DNA of 64,000 nucleotides from Salinarimonas sp. (GTDB lineage Bacteria > Pseudomonadota > Alphaproteobacteria > Rhizobiales > Beijerinckiaceae): assembly GCF_040111675.1 (NCBI RefSeq), contig NZ_CP157794.1, positions 4,237,501 through 4,301,500 on the forward strand, read 5' to 3'. The notes beneath the pieces were generated by a model. That model was not told the DNA's origin. It ran no database searches and saw only the letters and a list, made by a program, of their open reading frames with translations. The first letter of the stretch is position 1. Every line of letters starts with the position of its first letter. Positions 24,447-33,183 of this stretch are shown piece after piece. Position numbers and translations under genes: made by a program.

Positions 24447-25791
24447 AGGTCCCGCGTCCCGGCTCGGTCTCGGCCAGCGCGGCCCCGCCCGCCTGCACGC
24501 GCGGCTCCGTCCGCGCCATCCGCCGGATCTCGTCGGCGCTCAGATGGCACATCGACCGCAGGCCGAAGAGGCTCGCGAAGGCGCGCCGCTTGGTGTAGCG
24601 CTCGATGGCGCTGTGGTTGGTGGCAGCGTGATACTCCTCGAGATCATCCGCGTCGGCGGCCTGGATCATGATCCGCTCCAGGTTCATGAACATGACCTGC
24701 TTGGAGAAGCCCTCAGCCGACACGGTCCGTTCGTCCAGAAGAGGTTCGCAGCCCAACTTCCGGTAGAGCGGCTCCGATTCCGGCAGCGCCTCGACGATGA
24801 TCAGCTTGGCATCCACCGAGACCGCGTAGTCGACCGCCGTCGTCAGCAGAGCCAGCGGCAGTTCCTTCGACCGCCGCATGTCGTTGCGGATGGCGAAGTG
24901 ATCCATCTCGATGATCTTGCCGTAGCGCCGCAGGCGGTCGAGATCGAAACAGTCGGGATCGAGCTGCTCGATGGTCATCTTCCCGTCGACACCGTGGCCG
25001 GCGCTGATGCAGCCCTTGATGCCGGCGTCGTCCCGAGCCACGAACCAGCGCAGCGACGCCAGATGCGCATCCGTCCAAACGTCGAGCTGGTAGTCGACCA
25101 GCTCCTCCACCGTCCGGTGCGTCCGTCCCCGCGACCGCCGCCGCGACTGCATCATGTTCTGCGCGAAGAACCCGTAAACCTCGCGGACGCTTTCGCGGTC
25201 CCGTGGGAAGGACCGGGCGAGCGGATTGGTGGTCCCGACACGGTCGGCATCACGCTTGTGCCCGTAGCTCAGCTGGAACCACAGCGTCAGCGCCGCGCCG
25301 ATGGCCACGAGGGCCGGCGGCAGGAAGTACAGCTCCAGCCGCGTGGGCATGTAGATGCAGATCACGCCGCAGAGAAGATAGATCACCAACCAGGTCGCGC
25401 TCGTCAGCCAGTGGATGTCGTTGCGCCCCAGATGCGTGCGCTGGAAATTCGTGAAGGGCTGGCCGAGCAGCGCCAGCACCGCGCCCACCGCGAACATCGT
25501 CCAGAAGACGAATGTCGGGAAGAAGAAGATGTCGTAGAGCTCCGGCCTGACCACCTGCACGATCAGCAGGGCGACGCCGACCCCGATCAGAGTGTAGGTG
25601 ATCGGGTTGACGTAGCGATGCTTCCGCTCGATCCGCAGCGCGACGAGATTCAGCAGCACCAGCGCGACATTCGCGATGGTTGAGGGCAGGACGAACATGC
25701 TCAGCGCGACCACCGGCGTCAGGACCACCGTCGCGAGCCGGTAACGCGCAAAGAAGAATTCCTTGCGCGGGGCGAACCAATCCTCAGTCAC
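24439..25791 (-). CDS. membrane-anchored acyltransferase, FeeM/GNAT-like
   Basis: This protein of 450 residues has an N-terminal half of about five membrane segments (roughly 15-180) and a soluble C-terminal half. The soluble half includes IIEMDHFAIRNDMRRSKELP, then a LLTTAVDYAVSVDAKLIIVEA strand-helix and LYRKLGCEPL, a pattern seen in GNAT-fold acyltransferases and FeeM-type N-acyl amino acid synthases. Those enzymes take acyl groups from carrier protein. The start is GTG 25791, overlapping the previous stop by 8 bases. It may transfer the polyene chain from the cluster ACP onto an acceptor at the membrane. The FeeM assignment is tentative; the membrane half is not found in the classical enzymes. 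Confidence 0.6.
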   Translation of the reverse strand: MTEDWFAPRKEFFFARYRLATVVLTPVVALSMFVLPSTIANVALVLLNLVALRIERKHRYVNPITYTLIGVGVALLIVQVVRPELYDIFFFPTFVFWTMFAVGAVLALLGQPFTNFQRTHLGRNDIHWLTSATWLVIYLLCGVICIYMPTRLELYFLPPALVAIGAALTLWFQLSYGHKRDADRVGTTNPLARSFPRDRESVREVYGFFAQNMMQSRRRSRGRTHRTVEELVDYQLDVWTDAHLASLRWFVARDDAGIKGCISAGHGVDGKMTIEQLDPDCFDLDRLRRYGKIIEMDHFAIRNDMRRSKELPLALLTTAVDYAVSVDAKLIIVEALPESEPLYRKLGCEPLLDERTVSAEGFSKQVMFMNLERIMIQAADADDLEEYHAATNHSAIERYTKRRAFASLFGLRSMCHLSADEIRRMARTEPRVQAGGAALAETEPGRGTYA

Positions 25792-26770
25792 TCAGAACAC
25801 TCCGCGACAGGAACAGCGGTGAGGACACCGCCGATGCAAGCGTCGTCCGACCTTCGCCCGAGCGGACGGCATAGTTCACGCCGACCCAGCCGATATCCCG
25901 TTCCACGAAGGCGAAGGCGATATCGGTTTCCAGCCTTGGCGAATAGACGACCCGAACCAGTTTCCCGACGGGTCGCGCCTCGATCATCAGATCCGCGCCC
26001 GCCTCGGCCACGCCAGCCTCATCAAGCCTGACGATCAACGACTTGCGCTTGAGATCGCTCTTCTCGCGCAGAACCGCGTCTCTTCCGACGAAATCCTCCT
26101 TGCGGAAGTCGATCATCCAATGCAGCCCGGCTTCCAGCGCGGTGACGCGGCCGATGACGTCGGCGTCCTTGATGAACCGCATCTCGAGCGAGACCAGGTC
26201 GATGATCGCGGGATCGATCTCTCCGCCGCCCATTTCTCGGGCCGCTTCGAGCACCCGCGAATAGAGCGCGTCGAACCCGTCGTGAGGCGCCATCAGACGG
26301 AACTCGAACTCCCCGGTGAAGCTTTGGCGGAAGACGACGTAATCGCCGTCGACGCTCTCCTCGAAGCCCATGTAGGGAATCGAAACGATGTCCTCGCCCG
26401 CGATCTCGGTCATCAGCTCCATCGCCTTGGGCCCGATCACGTTGACGAGGCCGTGAGTCGCGGCGATGTCGGTCACCGCGACATCGCCGTCGGCATCGGC
26501 GATCAGCCGATCCCGGAGCTCCCGGCGATCGCTGAAGACGAGAAAGCCGTCGTCCTCCTTGCGGAACACGCTCGCCATCGCGAAGACGTCGCCGCTGTGT
26601 TCCAGAAAGAGGCCGATGGCGCCCTTCAGGGGTACGATCGCTTCGACATCCTTGGCGAAGGCTGCGTTCAGCCAGGCTTCGGCATCGGCGCCCGTCACCG
26701 CCACGGCACAGGCGGGTGCTCCGGCGAAGCAGGCCACGGTCTCACGAACACGAAGATAATCGTCCTGCAT
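25784..26770 (-). CDS. GcvT-like folate-binding protein
   Basis: This 328-residue protein resembles the aminomethyltransferase/YgfZ fold. Features are a KDVEAIVPLKGAIGLFL region, ATHGLVNVIGPKAMELM, then the conserved IPYMGFEE-DYVVFRQSFTGEFEFRLM stretch, and a C-terminal barrel LKRKSLIVRLDE. The ATG (26768-26770) overlaps the ACP stop by 1 base. Such proteins bind tetrahydrofolate and move or remove one-carbon units. The cluster also makes 4-aminobenzoate, the aryl part of folate, so a one-carbon step on an aryl amine is conceivable. The exact reaction cannot be read from the sequence. Confidence 0.7.
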   Translation of the reverse strand: MQDDYLRVRETVACFAGAPACAVAVTGADAEAWLNAAFAKDVEAIVPLKGAIGLFLEHSGDVFAMASVFRKEDDGFLVFSDRRELRDRLIADADGDVAVTDIAATHGLVNVIGPKAMELMTEIAGEDIVSIPYMGFEESVDGDYVVFRQSFTGEFEFRLMAPHDGFDALYSRVLEAAREMGGGEIDPAIIDLVSLEMRFIKDADVIGRVTALEAGLHWMIDFRKEDFVGRDAVLREKSDLKRKSLIVRLDEAGVAEAGADLMIEARPVGKLVRVVYSPRLETDIAFAFVERDIGWVGVNYAVRSGEGRTTLASAVSSPLFLSRSVLSD

Positions 26771-27042
26771 CACACCGCTTCCGAAATCGAGCTCGCCCGG
26801 CTCTGCTGGATGAAATCGACCACCGTGTTGATCGAGCGCAGGACCTGCATCTGGTCGTCGGACACCTCGCACTTGAACTCGGTCTCGATGGCCAGCGCGA
26901 TCTCCAGCGCATCGATCGAATCGAGCCCGAGGCCCGCGCCGAACAGCGGCGTGTCGTCCGCCACGTCCTCGGGCTCGAGCTCCAGGTTCAGTCGCTCGAT
27001 GAGCAGGCTGACGAATTGGCGCGTGATGTCCTCGCGTGCCAT
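26770..27042 (-). CDS. acyl carrier protein 1
   Basis: This 90-residue carrier protein has the phosphopantetheine site at Ser42 in GLGLDSIDALE, with the surrounding acidic helix typical for interaction with ketosynthases. It lies between FabG (35 bases away) and the GcvT-like gene (1-base overlap). It is the likely chain-building carrier of the cluster. A second carrier with the same GLGLDS core is at 33184-33486. Confidence 0.93.
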   Translation of the reverse strand: MAREDITRQFVSLLIERLNLELEPEDVADDTPLFGAGLGLDSIDALEIALAIETEFKCEVSDDQMQVLRSINTVVDFIQQSRASSISEAV

Positions 27043-27077
27043 GCTCACTCTCCTGGCGTGTTCGTAGGATTGTTCCA

Positions 27078-27818
27078 TCACATGTACCCCCCGCCGCTGA
27101 CGTTGAGATTCGAGCCGGTGACGTAGGACGACAGATCCGACGCGAGGAACAGACAGGCGCCGGCGACCTCGTCGGGTTGCCCCACACGCCCCAGTGGCAC
27201 GCTGCGCTCGATCTCGGCATAGATGTCGCGCGGCATCGACTTGGTCATGCGCGTCTCGACCACGCCGACCGATACGGCGTTCACCAGGACGTTGTACGGC
27301 GCCACCTCTCGGGCCAGGGCCTTGGTGAACCCCACGATCCCGGCCTTGGCCGCCGCGTAATTGCTCTGACCGGGCCGCCCCGTCAGGCCCGAGACGGACG
27401 AGACGTTGATCACGCGGCCCCACCTCGCGCGCATCATCGGCTTGATCACCGCCTTCGCGCACAGGAACGCCCCCTTGAGATTGGTGTCGAGGACCGCGTC
27501 CCAGTCCTCCTCCTTGAGGAACGAGATCTGCTTGTCGCGCGTGACGCCCGCGTTGTTGACCAGGATGTCGACGGTGCCGAAGCGCTCTTGCGCCTGCCGG
27601 ACCATCCCGGCCACGAAGCCCGCGTCCGCCACGTCACCGACCGCCACCTCGATCCTGTCCGCCCGACCCGACAGCTCGTCTCGCAGGTCGCTCAGCGCCT
27701 TGCTCTCCGTCCGGCAATTGAGCATCACGTTGGCCCCGTTCGCCAGGAACCGGCGCACCACCGCCGCGCCGATCCCGCGGCTGCCGCCGGTGACGATCGC
27801 TGTCCTTCCTTCCAGCAT
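27078..27818 (-). CDS. FabG-like 3-ketoacyl-ACP reductase
   Basis: This 246-residue short-chain dehydrogenase has the NADPH loop TGGSRGIG (10-17), the NNAG motif at 88-91, and the catalytic Ser near 141, Tyr154 and Lys158 in SNYAAAK. It would reduce the 3-keto group after each condensation before the FabZ-like dehydratase acts. It ends in GGGYM, as FabG proteins commonly do. The fit to FabG is full-length. Confidence 0.92.
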   Translation of the reverse strand: MLEGRTAIVTGGSRGIGAAVVRRFLANGANVMLNCRTESKALSDLRDELSGRADRIEVAVGDVADAGFVAGMVRQAQERFGTVDILVNNAGVTRDKQISFLKEEDWDAVLDTNLKGAFLCAKAVIKPMMRARWGRVINVSSVSGLTGRPGQSNYAAAKAGIVGFTKALAREVAPYNVLVNAVSVGVVETRMTKSMPRDIYAEIERSVPLGRVGQPDEVAGACLFLASDLSSYVTGSNLNVSGGGYM

Positions 27819-27848
27819 GTCCGCTTCCTTCGCTTCCTCGCGCGCGCT

Positions 27849-28991
27849 CTATGCGCGCAATTTTTCATTGTAAGCAGCGACGAGCGCCGACAGGGGCAGC
27901 TTGCCGTTGGCATTGCGCGGAAGCGCATCGGCCGCGATGCAGTGGCGGGGCATGAACACCGGGTCCACCGCGTCCCTCAGCTTGGCGCGGACCGCGTCGA
28001 AGTCCGGCGGCCCGTCGAACACGGCCAAGAGGACCAACCGCGCATTGGGCTCATCGGGCGGCAGGAAGAACGCGGCCTCGCGCACGTGCGGCAGGGATTC
28101 CACGATGCGGGCCATGCCCGCGAGCGATTGGCGCTTGCCGCCGATCTTGACCAGATCGCTGGACCGGCCGAGGAAACGGAAGCGACCCGGGCGCGTGATC
28201 TCGAGCCGATCGTCGATCACAACGGGCGCGTCGAAATAGTCCGTTTCGAAGATGTACCGCTCGCCCTCCTGTCGCAGCGACATGCCGTCCAGGCAGCGCC
28301 ACTCCGGCGACGGCTCGTCCATCACCCGATAGGCCAGCGTACCGGCCTCTGTGCAACCGTAGATGTCGGTGACGGGTGTGCCGAACTTCTGCAGCACCAC
28401 CTCGGCCAGTCCTTCGGGGATGGGGCTGGTGGCGCAGAAGAGCCAGGCCACGTTCGGGAACCGGGCGATGGCCGAATCCGCGTAGATCCTCAGATGGGTC
28501 GGCGTGGTCACCAGGACGACGGGCGTCTCGGCGGCTTCCAGGGCCTCGTGCAGGCTTTTCGGGCTCACCACCCTCGCCGTGGGCCGCGCGAACCCCATGA
28601 CGTTGGTCAGCATGAAGCCGTAGGAGAACCCGAACATGTGGTCCATCGGCACCGTCAGAACGGTCGTCAGCGACATGCCCGGCGTCATCCCGACCGACGC
28701 GGCGATCGCCCTGGCATCGCCGACCAGATGCCCCCAGCTGTGCGGCACGGGCTTCGGCTGCCCGGTGGACCCGGAGGTGTGGAAGGTGATCGCGACGTGA
28801 TCGGCCGGCGTCTCGGCGAACACCCGCGCCACGATGTCGGGATCGTCATCGGGCTCCGCCGCCGGGTCGAGGCCGGCATCCTCGGGCCGTCCGGTGTTCA
28901 CCAGCAGCGTCGTGCGCGCCGTCAGCGCCGCCATCTGCAGGCGAAAGAACACCTCCGGGTCGCTCGTGTCGAACAACGGGCGCTCTGACAT
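27849..28991 (-). CDS. AMP-forming acyl/aryl ligase
   Basis: This 380-residue member of the ANL family has the P-loop ITFHTSGSTGQPKP, the YGCTEAG motif (A5), the hinge region RFRFLGRSSDLVKIGGKR, and the C-terminal catalytic Lys region NANGKLP. It is shorter than typical 500-residue members and lacks most of the first N-terminal subdomain, a form seen in ligases of aryl polyene and xanthomonadin/flexirubin-type clusters. It would activate an aryl acid as the adenylate and load it on a carrier protein. With PabAB and PabC nearby, 4-aminobenzoate is the natural candidate substrate, but specificity cannot be proved by eye. Confidence 0.85.
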   Translation of the reverse strand: MSERPLFDTSDPEVFFRLQMAALTARTTLLVNTGRPEDAGLDPAAEPDDDPDIVARVFAETPADHVAITFHTSGSTGQPKPVPHSWGHLVGDARAIAASVGMTPGMSLTTVLTVPMDHMFGFSYGFMLTNVMGFARPTARVVSPKSLHEALEAAETPVVLVTTPTHLRIYADSAIARFPNVAWLFCATSPIPEGLAEVVLQKFGTPVTDIYGCTEAGTLAYRVMDEPSPEWRCLDGMSLRQEGERYIFETDYFDAPVVIDDRLEITRPGRFRFLGRSSDLVKIGGKRQSLAGMARIVESLPHVREAAFFLPPDEPNARLVLLAVFDGPPDFDAVRAKLRDAVDPVFMPRHCIAADALPRNANGKLPLSALVAAYNEKLRA

Positions 28992-29017
28992 CGACGTGAT
29001 ACCCCCTCGCCGGATCT

Positions 29018-31255
29018 TCAGAAAGGACCGGGCGTCGCGCCGTGGGCCGGCTCGTTGCCCAGCCGCGATTCGGCTTGTTGTGCGCCGGCGATGCTCGGCC
29101 GGCCCGGGGCCCTCCCGGCGGTGCGGCCGCGCGCGGGATGCGCCGGTTCCGGCGCGGCGAGGCCCGAAGTGTCCGCAACGCCGTTCAGGGTGTAGCCGCC
29201 GGCGTCGCCGACCGCTGCTTCGGCAACGGCGCGTAACAGCGCCCGGGCCTTCAGCTTGATCTCGTCCAGCTCCTCCTGCGGATTCGACAGGTAGGTGATC
29301 GCGCCGCCGCAGCCGATGGACACCGTGTCGCCGCGCAGCACGACGGTGCGGATCACGATGCTCTGGTCGATCTGCCCGTCATAGCCGATCCACCCGATCG
29401 AACCGGAATAGACGCCGCGTGGGCCCGCTTCGAGGTTGCGGAGAATCTCCATCGACCGCACCTTCGGTGCACCGGTCATCGACCCACCGGGAAAGCAGGA
29501 CACGAAAGCATCCAAGCCGCTCTTGCCGGGCTCCAGCTGGCCCGTCACCGTCGACACCATCTGATGCACCGTCGGATAGCTCTCGATGTCCATCAGCTTC
29601 GGCACCACGACGCTGCCCGGCGTGCACACGTCGCTCAGGTCGTGGCGCAGAAGATCGACGATCATCAGGTTTTCCGCGCGGTCCTTGGTGCTTTTCTGGA
29701 GCGTGCCCTTGAGGTAGGCGTCGTCGGCGGGGTTCCGACCGCGCCGCATCGTGCCCTTGATCGGCTTGGCCTCGACCCGGCCGCCGGCGTCGACCGAGAT
29801 GAAGCGCTCCGGCGACGAGCTGACGACGATCGTCTCGCCGATCTCGAGATAAGACGCGAACGGGCACGGGTTGCGCTCGCGCAAGAGCTTGTACAGCTTC
29901 CAGGAATCGATGCGGTCGGCCTTGGCCGTGATCTGGTTGGTCAGGCACAGCTCGTAGCTTTCGCCGAGCGTGATGTCCTGCCGGCACCTCTCGATCAATT
30001 CGAGATAGGCGGCATCGTCGTGGCGGGACGCGAAAGCGATGGGCGCCGCCGCGTGGCCGACCATGCGCGAGGCGGGGTCGGGCGTCTCGACGGGATACGC
30101 GCCGCGGGCGACGTGCTCCATCTCGTCGAGAACCCGCTGCGCGCGCGCTCCCTCCCCCGCCGCCGTGCAAACGCCCGCGAAGATCGTGCCGGTTTCGTGA
30201 TCGAAGACGTAGAAGCTGTCGACCCGCTCCAGCGCCGCGGACTCGCCTTCGCAGCTGGCGGCGCCGACCCCGGCGAACTCTTCCTGCAGCTCGTAGCCGA
30301 ACCAGCCGATGAACCCGCCGCGAAAGCGGAACTCCGGCTGACGCTGCGCGCAGGCGATGTCGGCGAGCTCCGCACGCAGGTAGGGGGCCAGGGCGCTGTG
30401 CACCCGGCGGCTGGCGCCGCCGGGACTGCTCAGCGTGATCACCTTCTCGCGCTGGTCGTAGGTCAGGGTTTCGCGCCCCAGGCCGAAATCCGCCCCGACA
30501 TAGGAGAACCGCGACAAGCCGGGCCGCGCCATCGCGCTCTCCAGAAGCAACGGCGCCCGGCCCTGCATCCGCAGGGCCTCGACGAGCTCGATGACGTCGC
30601 ACCGGGTTTCGACGACGCGATAGGCGAATTCGCGCGCGTGCGTCGCCGGGCTGTGCGCGTGCTGCGCCGCGATGTGGCGGGCGGCCAGCTCGACGAAGTT
30701 GTCGAAGATGCGCTGGCCATGCTCGGTGCCGATCGATTCCGGGTGGAACTGCACCCCCCAACGCGGCAGCTCGGTATGCCGCAGCGCCATGATCTCGTCG
30801 TCCGCCCGGGCGGTCGCCGCGATCTGCGGCGGCAACGGTTCGGCCACGATCCAGGAATGATACCGCACCACCGTCACCGGGCTGGGAATGCCGGCGAAGA
30901 GACCGTCGCCATCGTGCTCGACGACCCATTCGCGACCATGCACCGGCCGCCTGGCCAGCCGCACGTCGGCGCCCGCATACCGTGCGATGGCCTGATGGCC
31001 GAGGCATACGCCGAGGATGGGCCGGGTGTCGTTTTCCAGTACGTCACCGCACAATCCCAGATCGCTCGCGTTGTACACGTTGCCCGGCCCGGGCGACAGG
31101 ACGATGGCGTCGGCGGCGTCCAGGCTGCGACGCGCCACATCCGATACGTCGTCGTTCCGGATGACTGTCAGCGTCTCGACGCCGGGCGAGATCTTGAGCG
31201 CGTGGATGATGTTGTTGGTGAAGGAGTCGAAATTGTCGATGACGATCAAGTGCAT
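29018..31255 (-). CDS. pabAB: fused aminodeoxychorismate synthase (PabA-PabB)
   Basis: This protein of about 745 residues combines a glutamine amidotransferase (residues 1-200) and a chorismate-binding PabB domain. The amidotransferase triad is Cys84 in GVCLGHQ, with His171 and Glu173 in VQFHPES. The PabB half carries PIKGTMRR; the Lys in PIKGT marks aminodeoxychorismate synthase, whereas anthranilate synthase has PIAGT. It converts chorismate plus glutamine to 4-amino-4-deoxychorismate. I use the ATG at 31255 because the amidotransferase family starts there; an ATG at 31291 is in frame. The last 50 residues are a Pro/Ala-rich tail of no known use. It is the first gene of the long minus-strand series and sits next to an inverted repeat. 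Confidence 0.9.
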   Translation of the reverse strand: MHLIVIDNFDSFTNNIIHALKISPGVETLTVIRNDDVSDVARRSLDAADAIVLSPGPGNVYNASDLGLCGDVLENDTRPILGVCLGHQAIARYAGADVRLARRPVHGREWVVEHDGDGLFAGIPSPVTVVRYHSWIVAEPLPPQIAATARADDEIMALRHTELPRWGVQFHPESIGTEHGQRIFDNFVELAARHIAAQHAHSPATHAREFAYRVVETRCDVIELVEALRMQGRAPLLLESAMARPGLSRFSYVGADFGLGRETLTYDQREKVITLSSPGGASRRVHSALAPYLRAELADIACAQRQPEFRFRGGFIGWFGYELQEEFAGVGAASCEGESAALERVDSFYVFDHETGTIFAGVCTAAGEGARAQRVLDEMEHVARGAYPVETPDPASRMVGHAAAPIAFASRHDDAAYLELIERCRQDITLGESYELCLTNQITAKADRIDSWKLYKLLRERNPCPFASYLEIGETIVVSSSPERFISVDAGGRVEAKPIKGTMRRGRNPADDAYLKGTLQKSTKDRAENLMIVDLLRHDLSDVCTPGSVVVPKLMDIESYPTVHQMVSTVTGQLEPGKSGLDAFVSCFPGGSMTGAPKVRSMEILRNLEAGPRGVYSGSIGWIGYDGQIDQSIVIRTVVLRGDTVSIGCGGAITYLSNPQEELDEIKLKARALLRAVAEAAVGDAGGYTLNGVADTSGLAAPEPAHPARGRTAGRAPGRPSIAGAQQAESRLGNEPAHGATPGPF

Positions 31256-31323
31256 TGATTGCCTACCCGCCGATAACGGTCCGTCAGACATTCTCAGGTT
31301 GATTGCCGCTTGCCGCCAAGGTT

Positions 31324-31348
31324 GCTTGACGGGACGGAACGGTCAAGC
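31324..31348. promoter_or_regulatory. inverted repeat upstream of pabAB
   Basis: GCTTGAC (31324-31330) and GTCAAGC (31342-31348) form a perfect 7-base inverted repeat with an 11-base spacer. It lies about 70 bases upstream of the pabAB start, the first gene of the cluster, next to an AT-rich stretch (31350-31440). It could be an operator for the cluster. A related GTCAAGC occurs at 11925-11931 between the ABC-2 ATPase and the ATP-grasp gene. The pairing is too short to act as a terminator. Confidence 0.35.
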
Positions 31349-32332
31349 GCTTTCTTTCAACAAAATATGCCTGTGATTGTATCAGCACCCGAGGGTAAGC
31401 ATGAAAGGTATCTTGCAATCAGTTTCGTTAATCGGAAAATCACCTCTTCGGCACGCCGGGCGGACGCGTCTCGAGCCGCTTTCGGTCTGATTGTGGTCGA
31501 TCGCGGCCATGCTCCGGGCGGCCGCGCTCGGAGGCCGCGGATGGCGGCACGTGTGGCGCAGCATAGGGCCGGCGACCTCGGCCGGCTGGACCACGGTGGC
31601 GCCCGCGTGACGCCTCGTGCGCGCGCCGATCCCGATCGGCTCGAGCCGGCGGCCGGCGAGCGACCGACCGGCCATCGGCTCGCGCAGCTCGATGCAGCGC
31701 CATAAGGTCGCAGGGTTGCAGGCCGGCGCGTGTCGCTGCTGCCGAACCTCGTCGTCGCGGAGCCGCTCGCATGGCAGCCGCGTCCGGCGAAGGGCGTGCG
31801 CGCCCTCCGTGACGTGCTGCGCGGCTGTGCCGCGCCGGTTGCATGACCGCGCCACCCCGTCGGGCTTCATCGGCGGGTCGGCGCCGATGAAGCCGACGCG
31901 ATGCCACAATGCTCACTGGTGCCCTTCGATCTCGGCGATGCCACGGCGCTCCTCGTCCCGGAATGCCGCTTGAAATCCGAAATCCTCGTAGACCCCGCGA
32001 CCTCCCTCTACGGCGGACCCCCAACGGGTGCGTCGGCCGATGCGCGATCGTCTCGCAGGACGCCGTCGGCGGGGCGCCGGATGGCGTCGAGATCGCCCGC
32101 GCTCGGGAACGTCGTGCTCCCCCACCCCTGGATCTGCTTGACGGACTTGATCTCATGCCACGGTCGCATACAATCGTGGCAATTCGACCGCTGGGCGTGG
32201 AGCCCAGCTGGCCCGCACGGTCGCGGTCGGGACCGGCATGGGGATCAGGAGCGAGACGTCCTGTTCAGCTCGATCGAGCCGATCCGAAGGCAAGCAGACG
32301 GAAAGACCGTGAAACGGCTTTGAGGGACGGGG
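31349..32332. other. 1-kb stretch without a recognisable gene
   Basis: The first 90 bases are AT-rich, as in a promoter region. The remainder is GC-rich but has no frame with convincing protein character: short ORFs on both strands read Arg-, Pro- and Ser-rich. I looked for transposase motifs (DDE spacing, IS110-like or IS3-like strings), terminal inverted repeats, tRNA and regulator helix-turn-helix motifs and found none I can support. It may hold the remains of a decayed gene. It separates the minus-strand series from the plus-strand NAT/ACP pair. Confidence 0.4.
32147..32174 (+). promoter_or_regulatory. putative promoter of the NAT-ACP pair
   Basis: TTGATC (32147-32152) and TACAAT (32169-32174) are spaced by 16 bases, about 160 bases ahead of the NAT start at 32333. 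The boxes fit a vegetative promoter reasonably and lie in a slightly AT-richer part of the gap. They were identified by eye only. Confidence 0.3.
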
Positions 32333-33151
32333 ATGAGCCTTTCGCAAGCACAATTCGCCGACGTCGCGGCCAAGCTCGGCATGCCGACCGAGATGCCCCT
32401 CACCAAAGACGGGCTGACCAGCATCTACAGGGCGTGGTGCAGGAATGTCGGCTATGACAACATCAGTCTTCTGAAGTATCTCGACAGCGGGTCGCGGGGT
32501 GACGTACCCGGAATGCCCGGGCCGATGTATTTCCGGCTCTGGCTGGACCAGGGGGTCGCGAATTTCTGCTGGGCGAATTGCGAAGCGCTCGGCGCCTTGC
32601 TGTCCACCTACGGCTTTCGCACCTCGCGCGTGATCGGGACGATGGGCACCGGGCGCAACCTGCTGATCACGGCGATGCCGCACGGTAGCCTTGCCGCGTA
32701 TGTCGGTGAGGAGAAGTACATCGTCGACGCGACTTTCCTCTGCGAGGAGCCCCTGGCCATCGTACCCGGGGAACAGACCACCGCCGGCGCGGGGTCCTTG
32801 CAGGTCTGGTCGGACCCCGATGGCCAGATCCGCTGGCAATTGCCGCAAAGCCGCTTTTCCGGGTCGTTCCGCATCGAGGACGAGGATGTCCGCTACGAGC
32901 GGTTCGAGGAGGAGCACAGACGCACGGTCGACGGGCTCGCCAACGGTCGGCTGTACCGCGACAAGCTCTATCTGCGGCGCAACACCGGCGACGGCACGGT
33001 GACCTACGATCACGGCCACATCATCCGCCGCACGGCAGACAGCTTCACGATCGAAAGGGTGCCCAAAGGCGCGGCCCGCGACGCCTTGAAGACCTTCTTC
33101 GGGCTGGGCGACGCGGCCGTGAACGACATACCCGACGCGGCGCTGCACTAG
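32333..33151 (+). CDS. arylamine N-acetyltransferase-family acyltransferase
   Basis: This 272-residue NAT-fold protein has an intact Cys-His-Asp triad: Cys79 in VANFCWANCE, His117 in MPHGSLAAYV and Asp132 in KYIVDATF. The usual RGGYCFE motif is altered (GVANFCWAN), so the acyl donor may differ from acetyl-CoA. NATs transfer acyl groups to aromatic amines; in ansamycin biosynthesis the homologue RifF releases the chain by amide formation. GAGGGACGGGG just upstream supports the ATG. A carrier protein gene follows 32 bases downstream. If the cluster builds a chain with a 4-aminobenzoate starter, the free arylamine would be a natural acceptor. Confidence 0.8.
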   Translation: MSLSQAQFADVAAKLGMPTEMPLTKDGLTSIYRAWCRNVGYDNISLLKYLDSGSRGDVPGMPGPMYFRLWLDQGVANFCWANCEALGALLSTYGFRTSRVIGTMGTGRNLLITAMPHGSLAAYVGEEKYIVDATFLCEEPLAIVPGEQTTAGAGSLQVWSDPDGQIRWQLPQSRFSGSFRIEDEDVRYERFEEEHRRTVDGLANGRLYRDKLYLRRNTGDGTVTYDHGHIIRRTADSFTIERVPKGAARDALKTFFGLGDAAVNDIPDAALH

Positions 33152-33183
33152 CGCAGCGCACCTCGCCCGCGACGAGCAGTGGA

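Noticed and set aside
24439..26770. Glycine cleavage system T protein
   Set aside because: No GcvH or GcvP gene is nearby, and the protein overlaps polyketide genes. A general GcvT-like folate protein is the safer call.
29018..31255. Anthranilate synthase (TrpE-TrpG fusion)
   Set aside because: The diagnostic motif is PIKGT, with Lys, not PIAGT, and a PabC-like lyase is in the same cluster.
31382..32156. Remains of a transposase between pabAB and the NAT gene
   Set aside because: Several frames looked faintly repetitive, but no DDE or DEDD motif, terminal inverted repeat or target duplication could be supported.
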